Shown one piece after another: positions 39,708 to 48,541 of a DNA stretch of 64,000 bases. The notes beneath the pieces were generated by a model. It saw only the letters and a program-made list of their open reading frames with translations, was not told the origin of the DNA and ran no database searches. Made by a program: the position numbers and the translations under genes. Each line of letters begins with the position of its first letter. Positions within the stretch are counted from its first letter, which is position 1. This stretch comes from a bacterium (GTDB taxonomy: Bacteria > Sysuimicrobiota > Sysuimicrobiia > Sysuimicrobiales > Humicultoraceae), in contig JAVHLI010000005.1 in the NCBI GenBank assembly GCA_031082185.1, positions 1 to 64,000 on the forward strand, written 5' to 3'.

Positions 39708-41228
39708 ATGACACCCTGGACCCTCCTTGTAGAGTTCACCCGATTGATCACGAACCCGGTGATGGTAGGCTTGGTTCTGCTGGGCGGGCAGGTCGGGATC
39801 GTCTTCGGCATGCTCCCGGGTCTGACCGCGACGATGGCGCTCTCACTGCTCACCGGCCTGACATTCGGCCTCCCGGTTGAGTACGCCATCGCGGTGCTCA
39901 TCGCAACCTACGTGGGCGCGATTACCGGCGGTAGCCGGTCGGCGGTGCTGATCAACATCCCGGGCACCCCGGCGCAGGCGGCGGTGTGCCTGGACGGATA
40001 TCCGCTGGCGATGCAGGGCCGGGCCGCAGAGGCGATCGGTCTGTCCGTCACCGCTTCCACTCTAGGCACGCTGTTTGGGGTGTCAATGCTGGCGGTCTTC
40101 GCGCCCCTGCTGGGACAGGTTGCCCTCAAGTTTGGTAGCTGGGAGTTCTTCTGGCTGGCCATCTTCGGCATAGTGATAGCCGGAAGCCTCACGGCGCCCA
40201 CAGACCCCATCAAGGGATGGATGGCCGGGTTCCTGGGCCTGCTGCTGGCAACCGTGGGCCTGGACGGCATCCACGCCTTCCCGCGATTCACCTTCGGCCG
40301 GGTCGAGCTGCAGGCCGGGTTCGCGCTCATTCCGGTGCTGGTGGGCGCCTACGGGATGGGCGAGATCCTCAGCGTGATGCGCCGCGATGAGCGGCTGGTG
40401 GTCGAGACGAACCTGGACCGCGTGCTCCCCCGGGTGCGCGAGGTGTTGAGGCACTGGCGGCACATACTCCGCTCGGGGTTCATCGGGACCACAATCGGCG
40501 TCATCCCCGGCGTGGGCGAGGATATTGCGTCGTGGGTTTCCTACGACACGGCGAAGCGCACCAGCCGCACGCCGGAGCAGTTCGGGGGGGGCTCTATCGA
40601 GGGACTGATCGCCGCCGAGACCGGTGACAACGCCTGCATCGGCGGCGCAATGATCCCGGTGCTCACGCTGGGCGTGCCGGGCAGCGCTCCGGCAGCGGTG
40701 CTGCTGGCGGCACTGACGATTCACGGCCTCCAACCAGGACCGCTGCTGGTGCTCAAGCACCCCCACGTGATCGCCGAGATCGTCGCTATCTTCGTGGCGG
40801 CCACGCTGGCCGTGTTCGTTCTCAGTCTGATCTTCGTGCGGCCGATGGTTCGGGTTCTGCTGATCCCGCGCCAGGCGCTCATGCCCATCGTGTATGTGCT
40901 CGCGGTGGTGGGCAGCTACGCCATAGCCGCGCGCCAGTTCGACGTGTACGTGATGCTGGGGTTCGGGGTGCTGGGATTCCTGCTGCAGGCGGCCGGCTTC
41001 CCGGTTGCGCCGTTGGTGCTGGGGTTCATCCTAGGCCCGATGGCCGACGACAACCTCCGGCGCGCGCTAACGCTCACAGCGGGCGACCCCACGCCCTTCT
41101 TCACCCGACCGATCTCGGCGATACTTGTGGCCCTTTCAGCGGCGACGGTGCTCAGTCGCACACCCCTGCCGGGGTGGGTGGCAGGCAGGTTCCGCGCCCT
41201 CAGGCGGCGTTTTGGAGGTGCAGGGTAG
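39708..41228 (+). CDS. tctA: TctA-family large membrane subunit
   Basis: 506-residue protein with about twelve helices, the usual TctA length. Signatures are GMLPGLTATMALSLLTGLTF near residue 34, GSRSAVLINIPGTPAQAAVC near 75, and PGVGEDIASWVSYDTAKRTS near 268. The repeat GVPGSAPAAVLLAALTIHG is near 320. It forms the pore of the tripartite tricarboxylate transporter. It starts four bases after tctB. Confidence 0.94.
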   Translation: MTPWTLLVEFTRLITNPVMVGLVLLGGQVGIVFGMLPGLTATMALSLLTGLTFGLPVEYAIAVLIATYVGAITGGSRSAVLINIPGTPAQAAVCLDGYPLAMQGRAAEAIGLSVTASTLGTLFGVSMLAVFAPLLGQVALKFGSWEFFWLAIFGIVIAGSLTAPTDPIKGWMAGFLGLLLATVGLDGIHAFPRFTFGRVELQAGFALIPVLVGAYGMGEILSVMRRDERLVVETNLDRVLPRVREVLRHWRHILRSGFIGTTIGVIPGVGEDIASWVSYDTAKRTSRTPEQFGGGSIEGLIAAETGDNACIGGAMIPVLTLGVPGSAPAAVLLAALTIHGLQPGPLLVLKHPHVIAEIVAIFVAATLAVFVLSLIFVRPMVRVLLIPRQALMPIVYVLAVVGSYAIAARQFDVYVMLGFGVLGFLLQAAGFPVAPLVLGFILGPMADDNLRRALTLTAGDPTPFFTRPISAILVALSAATVLSRTPLPGWVAGRFRALRRRFGGAG

Positions 41229-41230
41229 AA

Positions 41231-42418
41231 ATGGTCAGAATCGGGCTGGCAGGAGCAGGCTTCGTCGCGGATATCCATGCGCACGCGCTCAAGACTCTGG
41301 AGGGCCGCGCGGCCCTTTGGGCCGTCTGCGCGGCTCGGCGGGAGCGGGCGGAAGCGTTTGCCCGACGACACGGCGTCCCGCTGGTCGTCCCCGGCTATGA
41401 GGCGCTCCTGGCGCGGGACGACATTGACGCGGTGGATCTGTGCGTGCCCAACCACCTCCACGCGGAGATGGCCGTTGCCGCGGCCCACGCGGGCAAGCAC
41501 ATCATCGTCGAGAAACCCCTAACCGGGTATTTCGGCGAGGACTCAACCGAGGAGCGCGTCGGTGAAGCCGTGCCAAAAATCCACATGTGGACCAAGGCCC
41601 GCCAGACCGCCCGTCAGATCCTGGACGCCGCCGCCTCGGCCGGCGTGCGGCTCTGCTACGCGGAGAACTTCGTCTACGCGCCGCCGGTCGAGAAGATCCG
41701 GAGGTTCATCCGCCAGAGCGGCGGAGCGATCCTTGACCTGCGCGCCGAGGAGAGCCACTCGGGGTCTCATGCGGCCTACTCGCGCCGCTGGCGCACCTCC
41801 GGCGGCGGCTCGCTGTTGCGGATGGGATCGCATCCGGTGGGCGCCGTCCTGCACCTAAAGGCCTTCGAGGGGCGGTTGCGGGCAGGGACGCCCATCCGGC
41901 CGGTGTGGGTCACCGCCGAGACCGCGCGGCTGACGGCCACGGAGGCCTTCCGCAGCCGAGCGGAGCGGTTCATTGTTGACGCCTGGGAGGATGTCGAGGA
42001 CTGGTCGGTAGCCGTGATCGGTTTCGATGACGGCACCCGCGCGACCGTCTTCTCCACGGACGTCTCGTTGGGCGGGGTGAAGAACACAGTGCAGGCCTAC
42101 CTCTCCAACGCGGTGCTGTACGCCAACATCAATCCCAACAGCTCGGTGATGACCTACGCGCCGGACGGCCGCATCCTGAGCGGCGAGTACATCGCCGAGA
42201 AGGTCGAGACCACCGCGGGCTGGCAGTTCGCGTCCCCGGACGAGGACTGGATGCGGGGGTACCCTCAGGAGATGGCCGACTTCGCCCGCGCGATCTCCAC
42301 TGGAGACGAGCCGCTTTCAGGGGCGGAGCTGGCCTACGATGTGGTGGACGTGATCTACGCCGGGTATCTCTCGGCTGAACAGGGAAGGCGGGTCACGCTC
42401 GCCGAGATTCCACAATGA
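41231..42418 (+). CDS. Gfo/Idh/MocA-family oxidoreductase
   Basis: 395 residues from ATG 41231, two bases after the tctA stop. An N-terminal Rossmann fold (VRIGLAGAGFVADIHAHALK) is followed by YEALLARDDIDAVDLCVPNH and the EKPL motif (GKHIIVEKPLTGYF). The C-terminal alpha/beta domain has AEESHSGSHAAYSRRW and GGGSLLRMGSHPVGA. The family oxidises or reduces sugars, inositols and similar polyols with NAD(P). A spacer after EKPLTGYF (EDSTEERVGEAVPKIHMWTK) is longer than usual. The substrate is unknown; its neighbours suggest a carboxylated or phosphorylated polyol. Confidence 0.85.
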   Translation: MVRIGLAGAGFVADIHAHALKTLEGRAALWAVCAARRERAEAFARRHGVPLVVPGYEALLARDDIDAVDLCVPNHLHAEMAVAAAHAGKHIIVEKPLTGYFGEDSTEERVGEAVPKIHMWTKARQTARQILDAAASAGVRLCYAENFVYAPPVEKIRRFIRQSGGAILDLRAEESHSGSHAAYSRRWRTSGGGSLLRMGSHPVGAVLHLKAFEGRLRAGTPIRPVWVTAETARLTATEAFRSRAERFIVDAWEDVEDWSVAVIGFDDGTRATVFSTDVSLGGVKNTVQAYLSNAVLYANINPNSSVMTYAPDGRILSGEYIAEKVETTAGWQFASPDEDWMRGYPQEMADFARAISTGDEPLSGAELAYDVVDVIYAGYLSAEQGRRVTLAEIPQ

Positions 42419-44058
42419 CGATCGTTTCGCGAACCGAGTCCATGACGGCGCTGGAGAGCGGGGTTGAGGTACTGGTCATCGGCGGTGGGATTACCGGCGC
42501 GGGTGTGGCGCTGGACGCGGCGTCCCGCGGCTACCACGTCGGGCTGGTCGAGCAGGCCGACTACGCCGGGGGGACCAGCAGCCGCTCCACGAAGCTCGTG
42601 CACGGCGGGATCCGCTACCTTCCCCAGGGACACCTGGCGCTGGTGCGCGAGGGGCTGCGCGAGCGCGGGCGTCTGCTGCGTCTGGCGCCCCACCTGGTCC
42701 GTCCCCTCTCGTTCGTCGTGCCGCTCTACGCCGGGCTCCGGCGCCCGCTGGGCGTGCGGGTCCCGTCACTACTGCGGCCGTTCGCTCCGCTGGGAATCCG
42801 GATGGGCCTGGCGGCCTACGACCTTTTCGCCAGGGACCCGGCGCTCCACCACCGGACGATGTCGCGCGCGCAGGTGGAGCGCGACGTGCCTGACCTGAAC
42901 CCAGACGGCCTGCGCGGCGCCCTGGTCTACTACGACGCGCGCGCCGACGACGTCAGGCTGACACACGCCGTCCTGGCAACGGCCAGGGCTCACGGCGCCG
43001 TGGCCTGCAACTACGCCGCGGTCACGGCGTTGCGCCGCGAGGGGGGTCGCATCATGGGCGCGGCGGTCGAGGATCGGCTCACCGGCCGATCGTTCGAGGT
43101 GAGCGCCCGTTTTGTGGTCAACGCCGCAGGAATCTGGGGGGAACAGGTCGCAGGGCTGGACCCCAAACCCGAGTTTCGGATCCGCCACAGCAAGGGATCG
43201 CATCTGGTGCTGCGCCCAGGGGCGGTGGCGCACAAGGAAGCCATTGTGATCCCGGAGACCGACGACGGCCGGCTGGCTTTCATCGTGCCGTGGGCGGGTC
43301 GCCACGTACTGGGCACGACCGATGACGCCTACAATGGTGACCTGTCGTCGCCTCTCGTGACAGAAGCCGACGTCGACTACCTGCTGGACCACGCCAACCG
43401 ATACCTCAGGCGTCCTCTGGGGAACGGCGACGTGACCGGCGCGTTTGCAGGCATCCGGCCGCTGGTTGCCTCTGCATCCGGACCCACGTCGGTGATGGGA
43501 CGCGACCACCACGTGGCGGTCTCCCCTGGAGGGCTGATAAGCATAGTCGGCGGTAAGCTGACCGGCTACCGGGCCATGGCCGAGGACACGGTGGACGCGA
43601 TCACCGCGCGCGACGGCAGCCGCCGGCAGTGCCGCACCGCGAACCTGCCGCTGGCCGGCGCCGCCGGACTGGAAGAAGCCCGCACGGCACTGTCCACATC
43701 AGGCCTGGCCGCGGACCAGCAGATCCACCTGCTCGAGTCCTACGGGGCAGGGAGCCTCGATCTGCTGGCGCTAATTCAGTCCGAACCTGCCCTGGCCGAT
43801 CGGCTCGTTCCGGGCATCGCGGTCACCGCGGCCGAGGTCGTCTACTCCTGCAGGGCCGAGCAGACCGCGACACTGGCCGATTGCATGTTCCTGCGCACGC
43901 GGCTGGCGGTGCTGGACGCCGGGGCGGCCTACGCCGCAGTCGAAACCGTGGTGTCGCTCATGGCGGCCGAGCTGGGCTGGGATGCAGCCGAGGTCAGCCG
44001 CCAGCGGGATGCCTACGAGGAGCAGCGCGACCGAGAGTCCGGCTGGAAGACCCGCTAG
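42415..44058 (+). CDS. glpD: Aerobic-type glycerol-3-phosphate dehydrogenase
   Basis: 547 residues with the FAD-binding N-terminus LVIGGGITGAGVALDAASRG. It also has QADYAGGTSSRSTKLVHGGI, then VVNAAGIWGEQVAGL, HSKGSHLVL and VPWAGRHVLGTTDDAYNGDL. The C-terminal DAO_C domain includes VVYSCRAEQTATLADCMFLR. It oxidises glycerol-3-phosphate to DHAP and donates electrons to quinone at the membrane. It starts at ATG 42415, overlapping the oxidoreductase stop, and is convergent with a glycerophosphodiester phosphodiesterase gene that would make its substrate. Confidence 0.95.
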   Translation: MTIVSRTESMTALESGVEVLVIGGGITGAGVALDAASRGYHVGLVEQADYAGGTSSRSTKLVHGGIRYLPQGHLALVREGLRERGRLLRLAPHLVRPLSFVVPLYAGLRRPLGVRVPSLLRPFAPLGIRMGLAAYDLFARDPALHHRTMSRAQVERDVPDLNPDGLRGALVYYDARADDVRLTHAVLATARAHGAVACNYAAVTALRREGGRIMGAAVEDRLTGRSFEVSARFVVNAAGIWGEQVAGLDPKPEFRIRHSKGSHLVLRPGAVAHKEAIVIPETDDGRLAFIVPWAGRHVLGTTDDAYNGDLSSPLVTEADVDYLLDHANRYLRRPLGNGDVTGAFAGIRPLVASASGPTSVMGRDHHVAVSPGGLISIVGGKLTGYRAMAEDTVDAITARDGSRRQCRTANLPLAGAAGLEEARTALSTSGLAADQQIHLLESYGAGSLDLLALIQSEPALADRLVPGIAVTAAEVVYSCRAEQTATLADCMFLRTRLAVLDAGAAYAAVETVVSLMAAELGWDAAEVSRQRDAYEEQRDRESGWKTR

Positions 44059-44825
44059 GACGCGGCAGCCGGCGGCAGAGGGTGCCCGTGCGCTGCCAGG
44101 AACTCACGTAGCCGGCCCGGATGGTTGGACATCACGCCATCCGGCGCCATCCCCATCACGTGCGCTAGGTACAGCGGGTCGTCCACGGTCCAGGTCTCCA
44201 CGCGCAGGCCCGCGGCGTGCGCCGCGCCAACCAGCTCAGGGGTCAGGTAGGCCCAGTGTGGGTGCAGAGCATCCGCTCCTGCGTCGCGGGCCAGGCCGAC
44301 CGGGTTCACCGGTCGGCCCACGTACAGCACAGCGGTGTCCAAGGTGGTGCCCAGGCGGGTCGCCTCGGCTTTCAGCTCCACCAGCACCGGGTGGTCAAAC
44401 GACGACGCGGTCACCGAGGGGTGTCCGGCTGCGCGAACCTCCGCGGCCACGCGCGCAGCTATCCCCGGGTAGTAGATGGGACCGTTCTTCACTTCGACGA
44501 TGACGCGAACGGGCCGGAGCAAATCAAGGGCCTCGGCCAGCGTTGGAACGCGCTCACCTGCAAACCGCTCGCCAAACCACCGCCCTGCGTCCAGCCGGCG
44601 CACAGCCGCCAGGGTCTGATCCCTAACCAGCCCGAGGCCGTCAGTGGTACGGTCCAGCATGGGATCGTGGATCACAACCGGCTCGCCGTCAGAGGTAAGG
44701 TGTACATCCAACTCCACCCCGTCCACGCCGATCTCGAGGGCCCTCCGGAACGCGGCCAGCGTGTTCTCGGGGGCCTCACCTGAGGCGCCGCGGTGGGCAA
44801 CTATCAGGGGAATCCTGCCGCTCAC
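44055..44825 (-). CDS. Glycerophosphodiester phosphodiesterase
   Basis: 256-residue GDPD-family TIM barrel. The catalytic and metal motifs are VAHRGASGEAPENTLAAF (His and Arg), VDGVELDVHLTSDGEPVVIH (Glu, Asp, His), and VIVEVKNGP. The end is GLRVETWTVDDPLYLAHVMG and DGVMSNHPGRLREFL. It has no signal peptide, so it acts in the cytosol on imported glycerophosphodiesters, releasing glycerol-3-phosphate and an alcohol, like UgpQ. It is the last gene of an ABC-transporter operon and overlaps the end of glpD by four bases. Confidence 0.93.
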   Translation of the reverse strand: MSGRIPLIVAHRGASGEAPENTLAAFRRALEIGVDGVELDVHLTSDGEPVVIHDPMLDRTTDGLGLVRDQTLAAVRRLDAGRWFGERFAGERVPTLAEALDLLRPVRVIVEVKNGPIYYPGIAARVAAEVRAAGHPSVTASSFDHPVLVELKAEATRLGTTLDTAVLYVGRPVNPVGLARDAGADALHPHWAYLTPELVGAAHAAGLRVETWTVDDPLYLAHVMGMAPDGVMSNHPGRLREFLAAHGHPLPPAAAS

Positions 44826-44834
44826 TTCAACACC

Positions 44835-45671
44835 TCAGTCCTGCAACAGCTGGTCCAGCCGCTCCAGTATGAAGTCCGGCTGCGGGTCGGCGCCCAGCGC
44901 TTCATCGGGAGTGGTGACGCCCGTCAGCACCACCGCTGTGACCATTCCCGAGGCACGGCCCATCGCGATATCGGTCTCCAGCCGGTCCCCGGCGATCAGG
45001 CTATCGGCGGGCGGCACGCCCAGCCGCTCGGCCAGCACGCGGCCCATGATGCGTGAGGGTTTGCCCACCACCTCCTCCGCCGGATGGCCGGTAGCGGCCT
45101 CCACCGCCGCAATTATCGCACCGCAGTCCGGCAGCCCGCCCTCCGGCGTAGGGCAATACGCGTCCCGGTTCGTGGCCACGAACCGGGCTCCGGAGCGGAT
45201 CGCGTCAAAGGCCACCTGGAGCTTGCGGTAGTCAAACGTGCGGTCGAAGCAGGCCACCACGATCTCCACCTCGCGGGGACTATCGGTGAGCACAAATCCC
45301 GCCGATTCCAGTTCCGACCGCACCGAGGGTTCCCCAATGACGAAGAGCCGGGCGCCTGGAGCGGTGGCCAGCAGGTGCCTGACCAGTACATAGGACGAGT
45401 TGATCACATCACCGGGTTCAGCCGGAATGCCCAGCGACGTTAGCTTAGCCGCGTACTCCTCCCGGTTGCGCAGCGGGTTGTTGGACAGGAAAACAATCGG
45501 CCTGCCATCCGCCCGCAACGAGGCCACGGTGCGCTCTGCTCCCGGCAGCAGGATCTCGCCCAAGTAGACCGTGCCGTCCAGGTCGAAGGCATACCCGGCG
45601 TACAGACGGTCCGGCCGCCGCACCACCGGGCCTATGCTTCCCGCCGGGCCCATGCCTCCCGCCGGGCTCAC
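44835..45671 (-). CDS. HAD-IIA family phosphatase (NagD/AraL/PGP-like)
   Basis: 278 residues from GTG 45671. HAD motifs: nucleophile GYAFDLDGTVYLGEILLPGA, motif II FLSNNPLRNREEYAAKL, and motif IV region PADSLIAGDRLETDIAMG, then GMVTAVVLTGVTTPDEALG. The cap type C2 and size match the NagD/phosphoglycolate/glycerol-phosphate phosphatase subgroup. Lying between a permease and a GDPD gene, a glycerol-phosphate or phosphoalcohol substrate is likely, by inference. The first 18 residues (Gly/Pro-rich repeats of PAGG-like units) look like a low-complexity extension. Confidence 0.87.
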   Translation of the reverse strand: MSPAGGMGPAGSIGPVVRRPDRLYAGYAFDLDGTVYLGEILLPGAERTVASLRADGRPIVFLSNNPLRNREEYAAKLTSLGIPAEPGDVINSSYVLVRHLLATAPGARLFVIGEPSVRSELESAGFVLTDSPREVEIVVACFDRTFDYRKLQVAFDAIRSGARFVATNRDAYCPTPEGGLPDCGAIIAAVEAATGHPAEEVVGKPSRIMGRVLAERLGVPPADSLIAGDRLETDIAMGRASGMVTAVVLTGVTTPDEALGADPQPDFILERLDQLLQD

Positions 45672-45672
45672 G

Positions 45673-47394
45673 CTACCCCCCGCCCGAGCCGAACAAGCCG
45701 CCCATGCGCGCGCCCGTTAGCCGGTAGACCCCGTACAGCGTGGCTGCGCAGAGCAGGATCAGGACGAACCCCAGGGCAGCGGCCTGCCCGATCGTGCCCG
45801 AGGTGTAGAAGGTGAAGATGCCCACCGTCATCGTTTCCCATCCGGGCAGGACCAGCAGGATGGTCGCCGCCGCCTCCTGGAGCGCGAACATCAGCGAGAA
45901 CAGGGCGCCTGCCAGCACCCCGCGCCAGATCAGCGGAAGCGTGATGTCGAAGAACGTCCGCAGCCCGGAGGCGCCCACGCTCGCGGCCGACTCCTCCATG
46001 GAACGGTGAAGGCCCAGCATGGACGCATACACCGCCCGCACCGTGTACGGCATCCGGCGGACTGCCAGTACGAGCGGCATGATGATCCACATGCGGCTCA
46101 GCACAAGACCGATCACCGGAAGCGGGAAGTGAAACGCTCGGATGTAGGCGATCCCCAGCGCGGTCCCGGGTAGGGCCAGGATCAGGATGACAGCGGAGTC
46201 AATCATCCCCCGCCCAGGTAGCGTGGTACGTGCCAGTACCCATCCGATGGGAACGCCGAACGCCAGGATGATCAGCACCGCGATTGCGCTCCAGCGCAGG
46301 GTGTTGATCAGGTAGATGGGCGTCAGGTGCAGTACCTGATCCATGTGCGCCAGCGTGAACCGGGTTGGAAACGGCGTGAGCGACCAGGCCTTCCCGAACG
46401 CCGCCAGGGTCACGCCCAGGTACGGCAGGAACGCCACCGTTAGGATTACGACGAAGAACGCCGGCGCCAGCACCCTCGCCACGCCCCTGAGGGGACGCCT
46501 CTCCACTGCGCGGTAGGAGACGACGGCATACTCGCGCAACCCCACGATGCGCCGGGCGATCACCAGAAAGACGATAGCCATGGCGGCCATGAGGGCGCCG
46601 ATTACAATGCCCATCTTGAACAGCCGGTTATCAATGTACTGCACTATGTTCAGGTAGGCCTGGGACGAAATCAGATCCTGCATCCCGACGACAAGCGGCG
46701 TGGCGAAATCCGCAAACGCCAGGATGAATACCAGCGTGGCGCCCGAGATGAAGCCCGGGGTGACGAGTGGAATAGTGATGTCGCGTATCTTTCTCAGGCC
46801 GCGGGAGCCCATCGCCTCGGCGGCCTCCTCAAGCGAGGCGTCAAGTTTGCTGAGACCGTCCACGACGTTGAGCGTGATGAGCGGGAAGTAGTGCATGATC
46901 ATCGCCAGCAGCACGCCGTGCCAGCCGTAGATGAAGTTGATCGGCTTGGCAAGGCCGAAGTAGTCCATCAGGATGACGTTGATGGTGCCTGCGCGGCCCA
47001 GGACGAACACCAGTCCCATGATGCCCACCAGCGGGGGCATGATTATGGGCAGGATGGTCAGGTACGAGAATGTTTCGCGGCCGGGGAAGTCGTACCGCAC
47101 GAGCAGGAAAGCAGCCAGGAACCCGATCACAATGCAGCCGACAACCGTACCGGCCGAGACGATAAGCGAGTTCACGAGCGACCGCCGGTAGAAACCGTCG
47201 GTGGCGAAGTCCCGAAGGAAGGCGAGGGTGAACTTCCCTTCCTCTGTCGTCACCGCGTCCACAAAAAGACGCCACAGCGGAAAGGCGATAAACAAGAAGA
47301 GAAACGCATATATCGGCAGGGCCATTACAACTGCAGGCACGCGCCGCCGCGCCACGGGATGCGCTGCCGTTGCCCGAACGATCCCCGGCGTCAT
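45673..47394 (-). CDS. Fused two-domain ABC transporter permease
   Basis: 573 residues with about twelve helices: two permease domains in one chain, as in FbpB-type ferric and some phosphonate/phosphate-ester importers. EAA loops: first EEAAEAMGSRGLRKIRDITI near residue 190, second EESAASVGASGLRTFFDITL near 470. It would pair with the ATPase (overlap of four bases) and the binding protein upstream. The substrate was not assigned from the permease itself. Confidence 0.9.
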   Translation of the reverse strand: MTPGIVRATAAHPVARRRVPAVVMALPIYAFLFLFIAFPLWRLFVDAVTTEEGKFTLAFLRDFATDGFYRRSLVNSLIVSAGTVVGCIVIGFLAAFLLVRYDFPGRETFSYLTILPIIMPPLVGIMGLVFVLGRAGTINVILMDYFGLAKPINFIYGWHGVLLAMIMHYFPLITLNVVDGLSKLDASLEEAAEAMGSRGLRKIRDITIPLVTPGFISGATLVFILAFADFATPLVVGMQDLISSQAYLNIVQYIDNRLFKMGIVIGALMAAMAIVFLVIARRIVGLREYAVVSYRAVERRPLRGVARVLAPAFFVVILTVAFLPYLGVTLAAFGKAWSLTPFPTRFTLAHMDQVLHLTPIYLINTLRWSAIAVLIILAFGVPIGWVLARTTLPGRGMIDSAVILILALPGTALGIAYIRAFHFPLPVIGLVLSRMWIIMPLVLAVRRMPYTVRAVYASMLGLHRSMEESAASVGASGLRTFFDITLPLIWRGVLAGALFSLMFALQEAAATILLVLPGWETMTVGIFTFYTSGTIGQAAALGFVLILLCAATLYGVYRLTGARMGGLFGSGGG

Positions 47395-48470
47395 GCCTGG
47401 CGCTCCGAGGGGAAGACCAGCGCGGACGCCGCGGTGAACCCCACGGTTATCTCCCGGCCGGGGCCCAGGAGCTGGTGGCGCCTAGGATCGTGGACGTCCA
47501 CCAGAAGCACCACGCCATCGCCGGCATCCACCTCGTAGCGAACCACGTTGCCCATATACTGCGAGACGGCGACGCGACCTCGCACCACGACGCCCAGATC
47601 GCCTCGACCTTCGGCAAGCGTCAGGTTCTCCGGCCGGATCGCCACGACGGCCGCGCTGCCCGGCTTGACAGTACCAACCGCCCTTCCCCGCAGGATGCCC
47701 GCAGTGGTCTTCAGGGCCACCATCTCGCCGGAGACCTCCGTCACCGTACCGGACACCAGATTGTTGGTGCCGATGAAATCGGCGACGAACAGCCCGGCCG
47801 GCTGCTCGTAGAGCTCAACCGGCGTCCCTATCTGCAGTACGCGGCCCGCGTCCATGACCGCAATACGATCCGAGAGAACCATCGCTTCTTCCTGATCGTG
47901 GGTAACGTAGATCGTGGTGATGTGCAGATCCTGCTGTAGACGGCGGATCTCGCTGCGCAGCCGGGCCCGCACCTTCGCGTCCAGGTTGCTGAGCGGCTCG
48001 TCGAGCAGCAGCACCCGCGGGTTCAACACGAGCGCCCGTGCCACCGCCACCCGCTGCTGCTGGCCGCCGCTGAGCTGACCCGGGGTACGGGACTCCAGCC
48101 CCTGTAGACCAACCTGCTCAAGGGTACCCATCACGCGGGTCTTGATCTCTTCCCGCGGCGTGCGCTGGATCTTCAGGCCGTAGGCGACGTTCTCGAAGAC
48201 CGTCATGTGCGGCCAGAGCGCGTAGTTCTGGAAGACGATCCCGATGCCGCGCTCTGCGGGCGGGATGCCGTTCATCGGCGTGTCGTCGAAGAAGACCGAC
48301 CCCTCGTCGGGATCGTAGAACCCGGCCACGATCCGCAGCGTGGTGGTCTTCCCGCACCCGGAAGGCCCCAGCAGCGTGAAGAACTCGCCTTCGGCGATGG
48401 TAAGCGAAACCCCGGCCATCGCCTCGACCGCCTTGAACCGCTTGACAAGGTCAACCAGCCGTACCTGCAT
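47391..48470 (-). CDS. ABC transporter ATP-binding protein, MalK/PotA/FbpC type
   Basis: 359 residues. Walker A LGPSGCGKTTTLRIVAG, Q-loop GIVFQNYALWPHMTV, signature PGQLSGGQQQRVAVARALV, Walker B RVLLLDEPLSNLD, and H-loop TIYVTHDQEEAMV are all intact. A C-terminal TOBE region (residues 240-359) is typical of sugar, polyamine and iron importers. It energises the fused permease. The ugpBAE operon at the left of the window lacks an ATPase inside the window; sharing is possible but unproven. Confidence 0.94.
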   Translation of the reverse strand: MQVRLVDLVKRFKAVEAMAGVSLTIAEGEFFTLLGPSGCGKTTTLRIVAGFYDPDEGSVFFDDTPMNGIPPAERGIGIVFQNYALWPHMTVFENVAYGLKIQRTPREEIKTRVMGTLEQVGLQGLESRTPGQLSGGQQQRVAVARALVLNPRVLLLDEPLSNLDAKVRARLRSEIRRLQQDLHITTIYVTHDQEEAMVLSDRIAVMDAGRVLQIGTPVELYEQPAGLFVADFIGTNNLVSGTVTEVSGEMVALKTTAGILRGRAVGTVKPGSAAVVAIRPENLTLAEGRGDLGVVVRGRVAVSQYMGNVVRYEVDAGDGVVLLVDVHDPRRHQLLGPGREITVGFTAASALVFPSERQA

Positions 48471-48496
48471 CCGAAGTCACTCCTCTGGGCGGAGGC

Positions 48497-48528
48497 CGGG
48501 GGCGGGCGCCGGGAGGCACACGCCCCCG
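48497..48528. promoter_or_regulatory. Intercistronic stem-loop after the binding-protein gene
   Basis: 8-bp inverted repeat CGGGGGCG (48497-48504) / CGCCCCCG (48521-48528) with a 16-nt loop, between the binding-protein stop and the ATPase start. There is no T-run. It may uncouple high binding-protein expression from the rest of the operon, as at ugpB/ugpA. Confidence 0.5.
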
Positions 48529-48541
48529 ATCCAAGCGGATG